From Paraburkholderia caffeinilytica (GTDB lineage: Bacteria; Pseudomonadota; Gammaproteobacteria; Burkholderiales; Burkholderiaceae): 64,000 bases of DNA. The notes under the pieces were generated by a model that was given only the letters and a program-made list of their open reading frames with translations, made no database searches and was not told the origin of the DNA. Where the stretch lies: the NCBI RefSeq assembly GCF_003368325.1, contig NZ_CP031467.1, positions 372,001 to 436,000 on the forward strand, read 5' to 3'. Below are positions 24,824 to 33,608 of the stretch, in pieces (position 1 is the stretch's first letter; the number at the start of each line of letters is the position of its first letter). The position numbers and the translations under genes were made by a program.

Positions 24824-27424
24824 TCACGCCGCAGTCATGTACTCGCCCGCAATGCGCGGCAGCAGGCCGCCCGCTTCAAAAATCTGCACCTCTTCACGCG
24901 TGTCTATCCGGCACTTGACGAGCGTGCTCAGCGTTTCGCCGTTACGTCGGCCGATACGCAACGTCAGAAAGCCGCCAGGCTCAATCGCACCATCGATACC
25001 TTCGATCGAATACGTCTCCGATCCATCGAGCGCCAACGTGCGCCGAGTCACTCCTTCAGAGAATTCGAGCGGCAGCACGCCCATGCCGACCAGGTTCGAG
25101 CGATGAATGCGCTCGAAGTTTTCACAGACGACAGCGCGCACGCCGATGAGGCGAACGCCTTTCGCGGCCCAGTCCCGGGACGAGCCCGCACCGTAGTTCT
25201 TCCCCGCCACGACGATGAGTTCCTGCCCACGCTCGATATAGCGTTCTGCTGCATCGTAGAGACGCATCGTGATGCCTTCCGGCTCCATCCGGGTGAGAGA
25301 GCCTTCCTTCTCACCGGCCATTTCATTGCGCAAGCGGTTGTTCGCAAAGGTCGCTCGAATGGCCACCTTATGATCGCCTCGCCGCGTGCCATACGAGTTG
25401 AACTCCGCCGCATTGACGCCGTTGGCAATCAGATATTCGCCTGCGGCGCTTTCCGGAAGAATCGCGCCCGACGGTGACAGGTCATCTGTCGTGACGTTGT
25501 CTCCGAACACGCCAATGGCGCGCATCTGCTGGAGTCGCGCAGGCTGCGTGAGACTCGCCTGCCAATAGGGCGGGCGACGGATGTAGTTACTATCTTCGCG
25601 CCACGGAAAGCGTGCCGGCACTGCCTCGGCACCTTCCAGTTGTCCAGCCTTGCGGAACATCTCCGTGTAAATGCGCAGGTACTGTTCCCCATGGATGCTC
25701 GCCTTAAGTAGCGTGTCGATCTCTTCATCCGTCGGCCATAAGTCCTTCAGATACACGGGGTTGCCGTCCTTGTCCGTGGCGACCACACCGTTCTCGATGT
25801 CGACATTGATCGTGCCGGCAATCGCATAGGCGACCACCAGCGGTGGCGACGCGAGGAACGCTTCCTTCACCCGCGGATGAATGCGGCCGTTAAAATTGCG
25901 GTTCCCTGAAAGGACGGCGACGGCATGAACATCCCGCTTTACGATGTCCGCTTCGATCTCTTCTGGGAGCGGTCCCGACATACCGTTGCACGACGTGCAG
26001 CCGAAGCCGATGATGCCGAAACCAAGTGCCTCAAGCGGGGACATCAGTCCCGCCTCCCGCAGGTAGATTTCCACCGGCTTCGATCCGGGAGCGAGCGATG
26101 TTTTGACCCACGGTTTGCGTTGCAGCCCGAGTGCGACCGCCTTACGGGCAACGAGGCCCGCGGCGATCATATTGCGCGGGTTCGAAGTATTGGTGCAGCT
26201 CGTAATCGCCGCGATGACAATGGCACCGTCATCGAGTTTGACGTCGGACGGTGCTTCCTTCTCCCTGGCGTGTTGCGCGGCCGGTCGAGCGATACCCCGG
26301 CTGACGAGCGCTGACAGCGGCACACGGTCGTGCGGGTTGGACGGCCCTGCGAGTGCGCGGCGCACTTCCGATAGATCGAACGCCAAGGTCCGGTCATATT
26401 CCGCGTCGGCAAGATCGTCCGCCCATAGACCCTGCGCCTTCGCGTAGCTTTCCGTCAGCGCGATCTGCGCATCCGACCGGCCAGTCACACGCATGAACTC
26501 GAGTGTCTTTTCGTCCATGGCAAAAAGCGCTGCGGTGGCGCCGAATTCAGGCGCCATGTTGGAAATCGTCGCGCGGTCGCTCAGCGTCATCGCGCGCGCG
26601 CCCTCGCCGTAAAACTCTATGATGGTGCCGACCACCTTCTGCGTGCGCAGAAACTCGGTGATCGCCAACACGAGGTCGGTCGCTGTCACGCCTGGCTGCC
26701 GGAAGCCTTTGAGCTCCACACCGACGATGGTCGGCAAGCGCAACCACACCGCGCGCCCGAGCATCACTGATTCCGCCTCGATGCCACCCACACCCCAGCC
26801 CAGCACGCCAAGCGCATTAATCATGGTCGTATGGCTATCCGTGCCGACGAGCGTATCGGGGTAGGCCACGCCGTCTTTCACCTGGATGACGGGCGACAGA
26901 TATTCGATGTTTACCTGATGCAGGATGCCGTTGCCAGGCATCAGTACGTCAAGATTCGAAAACGCCTGCTTGCACCACGCGAGGAATTCAAAGCGTTCGG
27001 CGTTCTTGCTCTGCTCGATCGCCATGTTCTTTGACATCGCCTCAGGGTCGTCCCCGGCAACCTCGACATTCAGCGAGTGATCGACCACGAGATGCGTGGG
27101 CACGACGGGGTTGATTGTGGCGGCGTCGCCGCCCGCTTCTGCGACCGCGTCGCGCATGCCCGCAAGATCGACCAGGGCCGGGGTGCCGAGCAGATCCTGC
27201 AATACGACGCGCGCCGGGTAGTACGGAAAGTCGACGTCGTGACAACGCGCCGCCAGCGCCTTCAAATAGTGTGCTGCGTCCGCCGCGGGCTGCCGGCGAA
27301 TGACGTTCTCTGCGAACACCCGCACGCAATACGGCATGCGGGCGAACTGCGCCGCCTCGAGAGACGCCATTGCGTCGGCGACGCTGACAAATTCGACGGT
27401 GTGATTGGGAAGGGTGCGGGACAT
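24824..27424 (-). CDS. acnD: AcnD-like Fe/S aconitase family dehydratase
   Basis: The product of 866 aa has the aconitase fold. Cluster cysteines are visible in ITSCTN (about residue 410) and GCTSCNG (about 474-477); the swivel domain with GRRNGETL lies near the end. The N-terminus (FARMPYCVRVFAENVIRR) is of the AcnD/AcnA type, and the linked prpF favours AcnD, which dehydrates 2-methylcitrate. The true substrate may be another hydroxytricarboxylate. The ATG at 27424 follows CTGGAG. It is the first gene of a five-gene operon and is divergent from the GntR regulator, with a palindromic operator between them. Confidence 0.85.
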   Translation of the reverse strand: MSRTLPNHTVEFVSVADAMASLEAAQFARMPYCVRVFAENVIRRQPAADAAHYLKALAARCHDVDFPYYPARVVLQDLLGTPALVDLAGMRDAVAEAGGDAATINPVVPTHLVVDHSLNVEVAGDDPEAMSKNMAIEQSKNAERFEFLAWCKQAFSNLDVLMPGNGILHQVNIEYLSPVIQVKDGVAYPDTLVGTDSHTTMINALGVLGWGVGGIEAESVMLGRAVWLRLPTIVGVELKGFRQPGVTATDLVLAITEFLRTQKVVGTIIEFYGEGARAMTLSDRATISNMAPEFGATAALFAMDEKTLEFMRVTGRSDAQIALTESYAKAQGLWADDLADAEYDRTLAFDLSEVRRALAGPSNPHDRVPLSALVSRGIARPAAQHAREKEAPSDVKLDDGAIVIAAITSCTNTSNPRNMIAAGLVARKAVALGLQRKPWVKTSLAPGSKPVEIYLREAGLMSPLEALGFGIIGFGCTSCNGMSGPLPEEIEADIVKRDVHAVAVLSGNRNFNGRIHPRVKEAFLASPPLVVAYAIAGTINVDIENGVVATDKDGNPVYLKDLWPTDEEIDTLLKASIHGEQYLRIYTEMFRKAGQLEGAEAVPARFPWREDSNYIRRPPYWQASLTQPARLQQMRAIGVFGDNVTTDDLSPSGAILPESAAGEYLIANGVNAAEFNSYGTRRGDHKVAIRATFANNRLRNEMAGEKEGSLTRMEPEGITMRLYDAAERYIERGQELIVVAGKNYGAGSSRDWAAKGVRLIGVRAVVCENFERIHRSNLVGMGVLPLEFSEGVTRRTLALDGSETYSIEGIDGAIEPGGFLTLRIGRRNGETLSTLVKCRIDTREEVQIFEAGGLLPRIAGEYMTAA

Positions 27425-27470
27425 CGGGGTTTTCTCCAGGGCAATGCAGCGCTGCTTGTGTTTCGATGTT

Positions 27471-27496
27471 TTGCATTCTATGATCATAAAACGCAA
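27471..27496. promoter_or_regulatory. Palindromic operator in the acnD/GntR divergent promoter
   Basis: This 26-bp near-perfect palindrome is built of TTGCATTCT, the core ATGATCAT and AAAACGCAA. Read on the minus strand it is TTGCGTTTT-N8-AGAATGCAA, so the half-sites differ at only two positions. The same GCGTTTT-N8-AAAACGC layout recurs before the MFS gene (28631-28654). This fits a GntR/FCD dimer site acting on acnD and on the regulator itself. Confidence 0.72.
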
Positions 27497-27568
27497 TATG
27501 CAAACGGCCTTGTGCTCGGTGGTTACCCTGGCACGACTCGAAACCGGCAGTCACCGGAGAAGCAGGCA

Positions 27569-28576
27569 ATGGCAAAATCGCAGATCGGTCTTTCAGATGC
27601 ATCGCCTCACCGGGCGGTCGTGAACGGCTGTCCTTTGCCCGCGATCCACATGCGCTCCTCCGAAGACACCACGGCTGCGGCCCTGACCCCGCTACAAACC
27701 CGCGTGACGCGGGAGATACTTGCGCTGGCAAGGCGCGAAGATCTCGCCATCGGCGACCGCCTCGCTGAATCGATCCTTGCGGAGAAAATCGGCACGTCGC
27801 GCACACCGGTGAACGTGGCCCTGCATCATCTCGTGACGCTGGGGGTGGTCTACTACGACGCCAATCGCGGCTTCTTTATGGCCAGGCCTGCCCGCGACGT
27901 GACGGATATAGCGGCGCCGTTTTTTGAGGAACCCGACGATCCGCTGTACCTGAAGATCGCCGAGGACCGTCTCGCGCATCGGCTGCCCGATGTCCTATCC
28001 GAAGCCGATCTGATGCGGCAATACGAGGTCTCGCGCAGCGAACTGCGGCGCGTGCTCTCCCGCATGCAGGAAGAGGGCTGGCTCGAGCGCCAGGTGGGCC
28101 ACGGCTGGCAGTTCATGCCGATGATCGATTCGGTCGATGCCTACGAGGAAAGCTATCTTTTCCGGGCGGCCATCGAGCCGACTGGCGTCATGTCGCCGAC
28201 CTTCAGCGCGAATCGCGTCGAACTGGAGGAATTGAGGCGGCGGCAGCGCTTTATCGCTGAAAGCGGCTATCTGTCGATGAACTCGGTCGAGTTGTTCGAG
28301 GCGAACAGCGAGTTTCACGAAACGATCGCCAGATGGTCCGGCAACCGTTTCATCGCCCAGTCGGTGCGGCGCATGGACCGCTTGCGGCGACTCGTCGAAT
28401 ACCGTCAGGCAAGAGCGCGCAAACCTCGTCAGGAGCAGGCATTGGAACACCTCGCCATTCTCGACGCGATTGCGCAGCACGACCTGCTGCGCGCTGCCGC
28501 TCTGTTGCGGGATCACATTGAAGGTGCGCGGCGTGCCAAGGTGCATGCACAGGAGATCTTCACACCGCACGCCTGA
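27569..28576 (+). CDS. GntR-family regulator with two winged-helix domains
   Basis: The product of 335 aa has two GntR-like winged helix segments in tandem. The first has GDRLAESILAEKIGTSRTPV near residues 54-73. The second has DVLSEADLMRQYEVSRSELRR near 143-163. A helical FCD-type ligand domain follows (FRAAIEPTGV near 198, then NSEFHETIARWSGN near 250-263). Single-HTH FCD proteins are usual, so the duplication is notable. It probably represses the acnD operon and the MFS gene until its organic acid ligand is present. The ATG at 27569 is preceded by CGGAGAAGCAGG; longer in-frame starts overlap acnD. Confidence 0.82.
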   Translation: MAKSQIGLSDASPHRAVVNGCPLPAIHMRSSEDTTAAALTPLQTRVTREILALARREDLAIGDRLAESILAEKIGTSRTPVNVALHHLVTLGVVYYDANRGFFMARPARDVTDIAAPFFEEPDDPLYLKIAEDRLAHRLPDVLSEADLMRQYEVSRSELRRVLSRMQEEGWLERQVGHGWQFMPMIDSVDAYEESYLFRAAIEPTGVMSPTFSANRVELEELRRRQRFIAESGYLSMNSVELFEANSEFHETIARWSGNRFIAQSVRRMDRLRRLVEYRQARARKPRQEQALEHLAILDAIAQHDLLRAAALLRDHIEGARRAKVHAQEIFTPHA

Positions 28577-28599
28577 TTTGCCGCCGCAGTTGCCATAGC

Positions 28600-28622
28600 G
28601 CGGCCGTCTGGCCGCTTTTTTT
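28600..28622 (+). terminator. Rho-independent terminator after the GntR gene
   Basis: A perfect stem of GCGGCC (28600-28605), loop gtct and GGCCGC (28610-28615) is followed by seven Ts. It lies 23 bases after the GntR stop and just upstream of the second operator, so the MFS gene has its own promoter. Confidence 0.85.
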
Positions 28623-28630
28623 GATCCTTA

Positions 28631-28654
28631 TTGCGTTTTAGGTTCACAAAACGC
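28631..28654. promoter_or_regulatory. Second GntR-type operator, upstream of the MFS gene
   Basis: TTGCGTTTT (28631-28639), an 8-base spacer and AAAACGC (28648-28654) match the half-sites and spacing of the operator at 27471-27496. It lies 52 bases before the MFS start. It supports joint control of the acnD operon and the permease by the tandem-HTH GntR protein. Confidence 0.7.
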
Positions 28655-28706
28655 TTTTATTGCCTTTATCAAAGGCACAAGATTCTCAAAATCTACGGAG
28701 ACAACC

Positions 28707-29999
28707 ATGTCGTATCGCCGAGGCTGGATCGCCCTCTTTCTCTTTTCACTTTCGATGATCAACTATATGGACCGCATCGCCCTGTCGATCGCAGCCAAGC
28801 CGATTGCGAGCGAATTCAAGCTGACCGCGGTCGGCATGGGGTATCTGTTTTCTTCCTTCATCTGGAGTTACGCGCTCTTCCTATTGCCGATGGGCGTTCT
28901 TATCGACCGTTTCGGCACCAAACGCATGGCCGGCGTCGGCATCTTTGTATGGTCAGCAGCAACGGCATTGACTGGCGCCGCTTCCAGCTTCTTTGGTCTG
29001 ATGGCGGCACGTCTGGTGATGGGCGCGGGTGAATCGACGAGCAATCCGGTGGGTGCAAAGGTCATCCGCCAATGGATCCCCGCGAACGAACGGGGGATGG
29101 TCACTTCGATGTTCAACAGCGGCTCCTATGCGGGACCAGCGATCTGCTCCGTCATGCTTGGCTCGCTCATAGCACTGTTCGGGTGGCGCATATCGTTTGT
29201 CGTCGCAGGCGCAATCGGCTTTATCTGGCTCGCGGCATGGCTGATGTTCTTCGATGCACCAGAGAAGGTGCGTTGGTTGAAAGACGACGAACGCGACAGG
29301 ATTGTGCGCGAGCGGGAGTCGAAACCAGCCTCGACTTCTGACGCTGTGCCTCAGTCCTCGGGTCTGCTTTCGTTGATGCGCACACCGACCCTCTGGGGAC
29401 TGGCGATTACCCAAGGCTGTAACGTCTATACGCAATATCTGTTTTTGACCTGGTTGCCCAGCTACCTGCAGACCAGCCGGCACCTGAGCATCACTCACAC
29501 GGGACTTTTCTCCGCTGTGCCTTATGCCGCAGCCGTCGTGCTTTGCATTCTGGTCGGTCGCCTGAGCGATCAATACCTCAAGAATAGCGGCGTGGGCACG
29601 GGTCGCCGCCGTAATGCTGTCGCACTCGCCATGCTGACAGGCGCAGCTATTCTCGCCGTGCCATTTACGTCGAATCTGACTGCGCTCCTGCTGGTTTTTT
29701 CGATCACGCTGACCGGAATCGCGTCCACCACGTCATTGAACTTCGCCCTTCTGAACGATCTTCTTCCGAACTCACGCGATGTGGCCAAGGCAATGGCCTT
29801 CGTTGTCGTCGGCGGCAACGTCTTCGGCATGATTGCCCCGATCGCAACGGGATATGTGATCAACGCGACGGGCAGCTACGACTGGGCATTCGGCATTGCT
29901 GGCATCCTTCTGCTCGTCGGCGCAACGGTCGTGCTCACCATGACGCGCTCGCCAATGACGGTCAATCCCAGTGCTTCGACTACGCGGGTCGCCGTTTAA
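28707..29999 (+). CDS. MFS transporter for an organic acid
   Basis: The product of 430 aa has 12 membrane helices. It shows the N-terminal MINYMDRIALSIA signature (residues 16-28), PMGVLIDRFGTKRM (about 57-70), and the conserved GAGESTSNPVGAKVI loop (about 99-113). It belongs to the ACS-like group that imports glucarate, galactonate, phthalate and similar anions. It shares an operator with the acnD operon, so it is likely the uptake system for that pathway. GGAG at 28697-28700 fits the ATG at 28707. Confidence 0.87.
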   Translation: MSYRRGWIALFLFSLSMINYMDRIALSIAAKPIASEFKLTAVGMGYLFSSFIWSYALFLLPMGVLIDRFGTKRMAGVGIFVWSAATALTGAASSFFGLMAARLVMGAGESTSNPVGAKVIRQWIPANERGMVTSMFNSGSYAGPAICSVMLGSLIALFGWRISFVVAGAIGFIWLAAWLMFFDAPEKVRWLKDDERDRIVRERESKPASTSDAVPQSSGLLSLMRTPTLWGLAITQGCNVYTQYLFLTWLPSYLQTSRHLSITHTGLFSAVPYAAAVVLCILVGRLSDQYLKNSGVGTGRRRNAVALAMLTGAAILAVPFTSNLTALLLVFSITLTGIASTTSLNFALLNDLLPNSRDVAKAMAFVVVGGNVFGMIAPIATGYVINATGSYDWAFGIAGILLLVGATVVLTMTRSPMTVNPSASTTRVAV

Positions 30000-30179
30000 A
30001 TGTTCCCGTGTCGACGGCGACGAGCTTGTCTTTTGGTGCAGGCAATTTGCTCTAACGTCTGCTCCAGCGCACGTTGCGGCCGTTCGAAACGTGCCGACAG
30101 CCGTCTCCTCCTGGCCGCCCCCCGGCCGGCTGCGACCGGCTCAGCTTGACCGTCTCCGCAAGCAGTATCCAATCGTGCA

Positions 30180-30503
30180 CTATGACCCTGCCTCCATGGT
30201 CCGTGCATGGAACAAAAGATCGGTTCGTTTCCGTTTCGGAAGCCTGCCAAAAACCAGAATGAGACAGGCGAGTTCGGGGTCCTCGGCGTATAAGAACGCC
30301 ACAGGTACCTTGAGCACCACCGCGAGACGAATTGCGAACGTGTAGTCCACTTTGTGAATACCAAGCTCATAGCGGTTAATGCGTGTGCTCGCGACAAACG
30401 GATCCAGGCCCGCCTCGATGCCAAGCTGCTTCTGCGACAGCCCTGCCTCCAGGCGCGCCTCTTTTAGTCGCGTTCCAAAAATTGACGATGGCGCCGCAGG
30501 CAT
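30180..30503 (-). CDS. XRE-family HTH repressor
   Basis: The product of 107 aa is almost entirely one Cro/CI-type domain: RLKEARLEAGLSQKQLG (about residues 12-28), INRYELG near 42-48, then LAVVLKVPVAFLYAED (about 60-75). Such small repressors are common at the border of plasmid backbones. Two palindromic sites lie 27-75 bases upstream of its start, consistent with autoregulation and control of the divergent gene at 30714. Confidence 0.8.
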   Translation of the reverse strand: MPAAPSSIFGTRLKEARLEAGLSQKQLGIEAGLDPFVASTRINRYELGIHKVDYTFAIRLAVVLKVPVAFLYAEDPELACLILVFGRLPKRKRTDLLFHARTMEAGS

Positions 30504-30529
30504 TCACTAGTAGCTCGTTACAAATAGAA

Positions 30530-30578
30530 CTACGAATATCGTTGTAAATTGCCCGCCTAGATACTACGATTATCGTAG
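30530..30578. promoter_or_regulatory. Paired palindromic operators of the XRE gene
   Basis: CTACGATTATCGTAG (30564-30578) is a perfect palindrome around one central base. CTACGAATATCGTTG (30530-30544) is a close copy with a one-base mismatch between arms. Their centres are 34 bases apart, about three helical turns, which fits cooperative binding of a Cro/CI-like dimer. Confidence 0.68.
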
Positions 30579-30713
30579 CACCCGGAAATAGTTCAGGCGT
30601 TCTTGCTCCACCCCACCGAGGCCTCTTTGGACAAGTGCGGTTCCAGGAAGATTGCCGCACAACCGCGACCCGGCGCTCGCCACCGTCAACATCAGGAAAC
30701 CCTAGAAGCAAAA

Positions 30714-31205
30714 ATGCCGGACAAGCGCCAGCCGACCCTCCTCAGCATTGATCTCAACGAACAGGAATACAGTCGCCTGCTCCGGCTCAACGACCAACTA
30801 GTGCAGGCAGAACAGTGGATCCAGCAGCGTAGCGGAGAAATGGTGGCGGCGTACGGCCTTGCCACCGCGCAGACCCGTCACACCGATCGACTGGACGAGG
30901 ACGTGGATCTGATCGCCACCGTGCTGTTCCTTTTGCGGAAGGATCATCCTGATTTCGTCCCCACGCGCCATAGCGTTGTGACGCGAATCGATATTCCGAT
31001 CCTGCCCGCAGGCCTTCGTGAGGATGATGTCCATTGCAACAACACCCGAACGATGTGGCCGTTTCAGGACCACCGTGAAAACTGGTGTCCCTTGTTTCTG
31101 GATCTATACGAACGCGCACTGCGAAAGGACATCGTGAAAGCGCTGAGCATCGGCAAGCTGTGCATCGACATCGCACTGATTCAACAGCAACTGCGCTCGT
31201 GGTAG
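30714..31205 (+). CDS. Hypothetical protein
   Basis: I do not recognise this product of 163 aa. It starts at the ATG at 30714, reads with coding-like codon use, has no signal peptide or membrane segment, and contains several charged helices (TLLSIDLNEQEYSRLLRLN near 8-26; DRLDEDVDLIATVLFLLRK near 58-76). The tail SIGKLCIDIALIQQQL suggests a helical end. It is divergent from the XRE gene and may be under its control. No ribosome site is obvious (GGAAACCC lies 10-17 bases upstream). Confidence 0.55.
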   Translation: MPDKRQPTLLSIDLNEQEYSRLLRLNDQLVQAEQWIQQRSGEMVAAYGLATAQTRHTDRLDEDVDLIATVLFLLRKDHPDFVPTRHSVVTRIDIPILPAGLREDDVHCNNTRTMWPFQDHRENWCPLFLDLYERALRKDIVKALSIGKLCIDIALIQQQLRSW

Positions 31206-31346
31206 ACGATCAGGAAACTAACCACGAATCATCTTTTCTAACCTCCATGGCATTCGACCGGGCACCGTCTATATTGCACGTGAGAATATTGAAGCTGTGT
31301 GCTTTCCTCGAATCCTGCGCAGTCACGTTTCGTAGGAGAACGTCAT

Positions 31347-31775
31347 ATGGCTATGCTGAAACTTGCCGTCGTTGTCGGCATTCTTCTTGGTAGTGCCAAG
31401 GCAATCCAGCTATCTGGTCGTCACTGCAGGAATCGTTTCGGCCACAGATTTTTCACTGCGCGCGGATTCTGGCTCGCCGCCGTCGCGATCAACTTTCTTT
31501 GGTGGGGATACTATGCGTGGGCGACGGCCGCACTTCATCACGCGCAGCAGTCAGGAGGACTTGCCCTGATGGCTCTGGGTATCGCTGCAGCGGGCTGGCT
31601 GATCTACGAAAACATCCGTGGAACAGACGCTTTCTACGGCGTCGTTGGCTCGACTCTCCAGCTCGTGCTGTTTTTTCCGGTGGCACTGTACGGCATACCG
31701 CTCCTCGTGATCGCCCTGATCTTTCTGCTCTTCGCGACGTACAAGAGTGCACCCGTCTGGCTCGTCGATCCGTGA
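31347..31775 (+). CDS. Small integral membrane protein, unknown function
   Basis: This very hydrophobic product of 142 aa has about four membrane helices (residues about 4-18, 43-60, 70-86, 100-133) and ends in WLVDP. The segment with WWGYYAWATAALHH is aromatic-rich. AGGAG 10 bases before the ATG supports the start. It is convergent with the relaxase gene. I recognise no family. Its place beside the relaxase suggests a plasmid backbone gene, perhaps involved in the cell envelope or in entry exclusion, but this is only inferred from position. Confidence 0.6.
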   Translation: MAMLKLAVVVGILLGSAKAIQLSGRHCRNRFGHRFFTARGFWLAAVAINFLWWGYYAWATAALHHAQQSGGLALMALGIAAAGWLIYENIRGTDAFYGVVGSTLQLVLFFPVALYGIPLLVIALIFLLFATYKSAPVWLVDP

Positions 31776-32048
31776 ACAGCTTGCAACTGATAACAACCGC
31801 GTCGGATGGCGGTGACCGCGCCTGTATCAACCGTGCCTGCATGCTCCGCGCGATCACGGTCCGTCTCACGCCAGCACACCGTTTTATCGACTTTGACTTC
31901 AACGTCATCTTCGCAGGCGCGCGAAGACAGGTGCGCGTCCATGCGAGACGCTTCTCTTAAGCCAAGCCCATAGAACCCGACGCGACGCGTGGATGTTGAT
32001 ACAAGATCGCGCCTCGCCCATCGACGCGCTACCCTCGCCCTGACTGCA

Positions 32049-33062
32049 TCAGGGTTCGATGTCCGGATCGGGACCACCAGGGTGGGTATCACGCTCTGGC
32101 ACTGTTCGATGCTCGCGCGTTGGTGCAGGGTCCCGCCGTATGGCCGGGACGACGGCGTCCCGCTGGACCGGCATCGCACGCACGAACTCCACGATGCCGA
32201 TGGCCATTGCACGATCAGCAGCGGCTGGGGATGCAGCCACTGTTCGCGCTACCTCCCGCCACGCGTCAAATGCCTTATCGTGAGCCTGCCACCCAGCCTG
32301 GCGTTGCTTTTCGCTCGCCACGGCGCGCCAGTACTTCGGCGTCTCGCCACGCTCCACCATATGCCTGACTCCCTGAGCGGGATACCGTCGCGTCTCGCCA
32401 CGCACCCGTCGGGGCGTCGCATTGGCGTCCACCCCGTTCGCGCGTAGCTGCTCGGCGAACCGCTCGCGCCAGCGCCGCAGATCCTGCTTTCGCGGATTCA
32501 GGCGCCGGCCATCCGGTCCGCGCACCTGCACGCTCAGGTGAACATGCGGGTGTGCCTCGTCGTCATGCGCAGCAAACACATAGGCACGCCCATCCCCAAA
32601 TTCGACGGCCGCAAAATCCCGCGCGGCGTCCCTCACGGCCTGACGGTTCGTACCGGGCGGCATCGACAGCAGGATGTTGAACACCTCGCGACGGGCGCTC
32701 GTTTCAGGTATCCCCCATCCGCCGAATTGCCAGCCTTGCGCGAGATCACGCACGGACTCGGCTCCAGAAATGCGGTCGCCGTTCTGGTCCTCCAGCTCCA
32801 CCTGACCGTTCCGGGAAATATATCGAAGATGCCGGCGCACCGCCCCGATACCCTGCGCGCTCGAGGCCTTGTTCGTGATCTTGATCATCACCTCAGGCGT
32901 GCGCCTGAGCGTACGCGCCAGTTGCTCGCGCATACGCGCCGCTTCGTCGCGCAGGCTCGCACGTGATAGCCGCTGTGCCCGTGCGTGCCTGAACGGCTCC
33001 TGAAACAGCCGGTCACCCCAGTTCAGAAGCATCGCGTCGATGTAGACCTTCGGATAGGACAT
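32049..33062 (-). CDS. MOBP-like relaxase
   Basis: The product of 337 aa has the relaxase pattern. A candidate catalytic Tyr lies in RRHLRYISR (Tyr81), and the metal-binding histidine triad is in HDDEAHPHVHLSVQ (about 166-179). RKQDLRRWRERFAEQLR (about 196-212) follows. Relaxases nick oriT, stay bound to the 5' end and are exported through the T4SS. It follows the mobC-like gene by one base and is the last gene of the long transfer operon. Its presumed target, the oriT beside traK, is 22 kb away. The ATG at 33062 is preceded by GGAG. Confidence 0.85.
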   Translation of the reverse strand: MSYPKVYIDAMLLNWGDRLFQEPFRHARAQRLSRASLRDEAARMREQLARTLRRTPEVMIKITNKASSAQGIGAVRRHLRYISRNGQVELEDQNGDRISGAESVRDLAQGWQFGGWGIPETSARREVFNILLSMPPGTNRQAVRDAARDFAAVEFGDGRAYVFAAHDDEAHPHVHLSVQVRGPDGRRLNPRKQDLRRWRERFAEQLRANGVDANATPRRVRGETRRYPAQGVRHMVERGETPKYWRAVASEKQRQAGWQAHDKAFDAWREVARTVAASPAAADRAMAIGIVEFVRAMPVQRDAVVPAIRRDPAPTREHRTVPERDTHPGGPDPDIEP

Positions 33063-33063
33063 G

Positions 33064-33600
33064 TCACCGGCTCCATCGATCCAGGTTCGCACGCATCACG
33101 GCTGCCACGACACGTAGGTGCGCATCGATGGCCACGCGAATGACGCCAATATCCGCATTCCTGTCCTGCCCAATATGTGTTGCCGCAACGTCACGTGCAA
33201 GCTGCCCAAGCCACCGGCTGATCGAAGCGAGCTGGAGATTGGAATCCGCCAGCAGCCGCATCTCGCGCGCGCCGAACTGAGGTTCGTGCGTCAACTGCGC
33301 ACGGATCAGCGCGACGATCCAGCGGTTGGCCGTCATCCCCGACGCTTCCGCGCGCAGCCCGACCGCGTCGAGTTCGGCAGGCGTCAGCCTCAGTTCGATC
33401 CGGGTACGAGGATCGCCGACAACACTCCAACGGACATTCGCGTCGATCCCCGGATCACCATTCCCAGCGTCAGCACGCAACGCGGCTGCAACCAGTTGCC
33501 GTGCGCCCTCGCCAACGGTCAAACCCCGGCGCACGCACCAGCGATCCCAGTCCCGTCTCATGCCACCAAGCTCGACACACAGGCGATCACGCACACGCAT
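33064..33600 (-). CDS. MobC-like relaxosome accessory protein
   Basis: The product of 178 aa has an N-terminal extension, then the ribbon-helix-helix-like stretch RIELRLTPAELDAVGLRAE (about 67-85), TANRWIVALIRAQL (about 90-103) and a MobC-like C-terminal helix with NLQLASISRWLGQLARD (about 121-137). MobC proteins open or bend oriT DNA to help the relaxase. Its gene directly precedes the relaxase gene and follows the LPD7 gene, all in one operon. Confidence 0.75.
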   Translation of the reverse strand: MRVRDRLCVELGGMRRDWDRWCVRRGLTVGEGARQLVAAALRADAGNGDPGIDANVRWSVVGDPRTRIELRLTPAELDAVGLRAEASGMTANRWIVALIRAQLTHEPQFGAREMRLLADSNLQLASISRWLGQLARDVAATHIGQDRNADIGVIRVAIDAHLRVVAAVMRANLDRWSR

Positions 33601-33608
33601 GACAGCTC

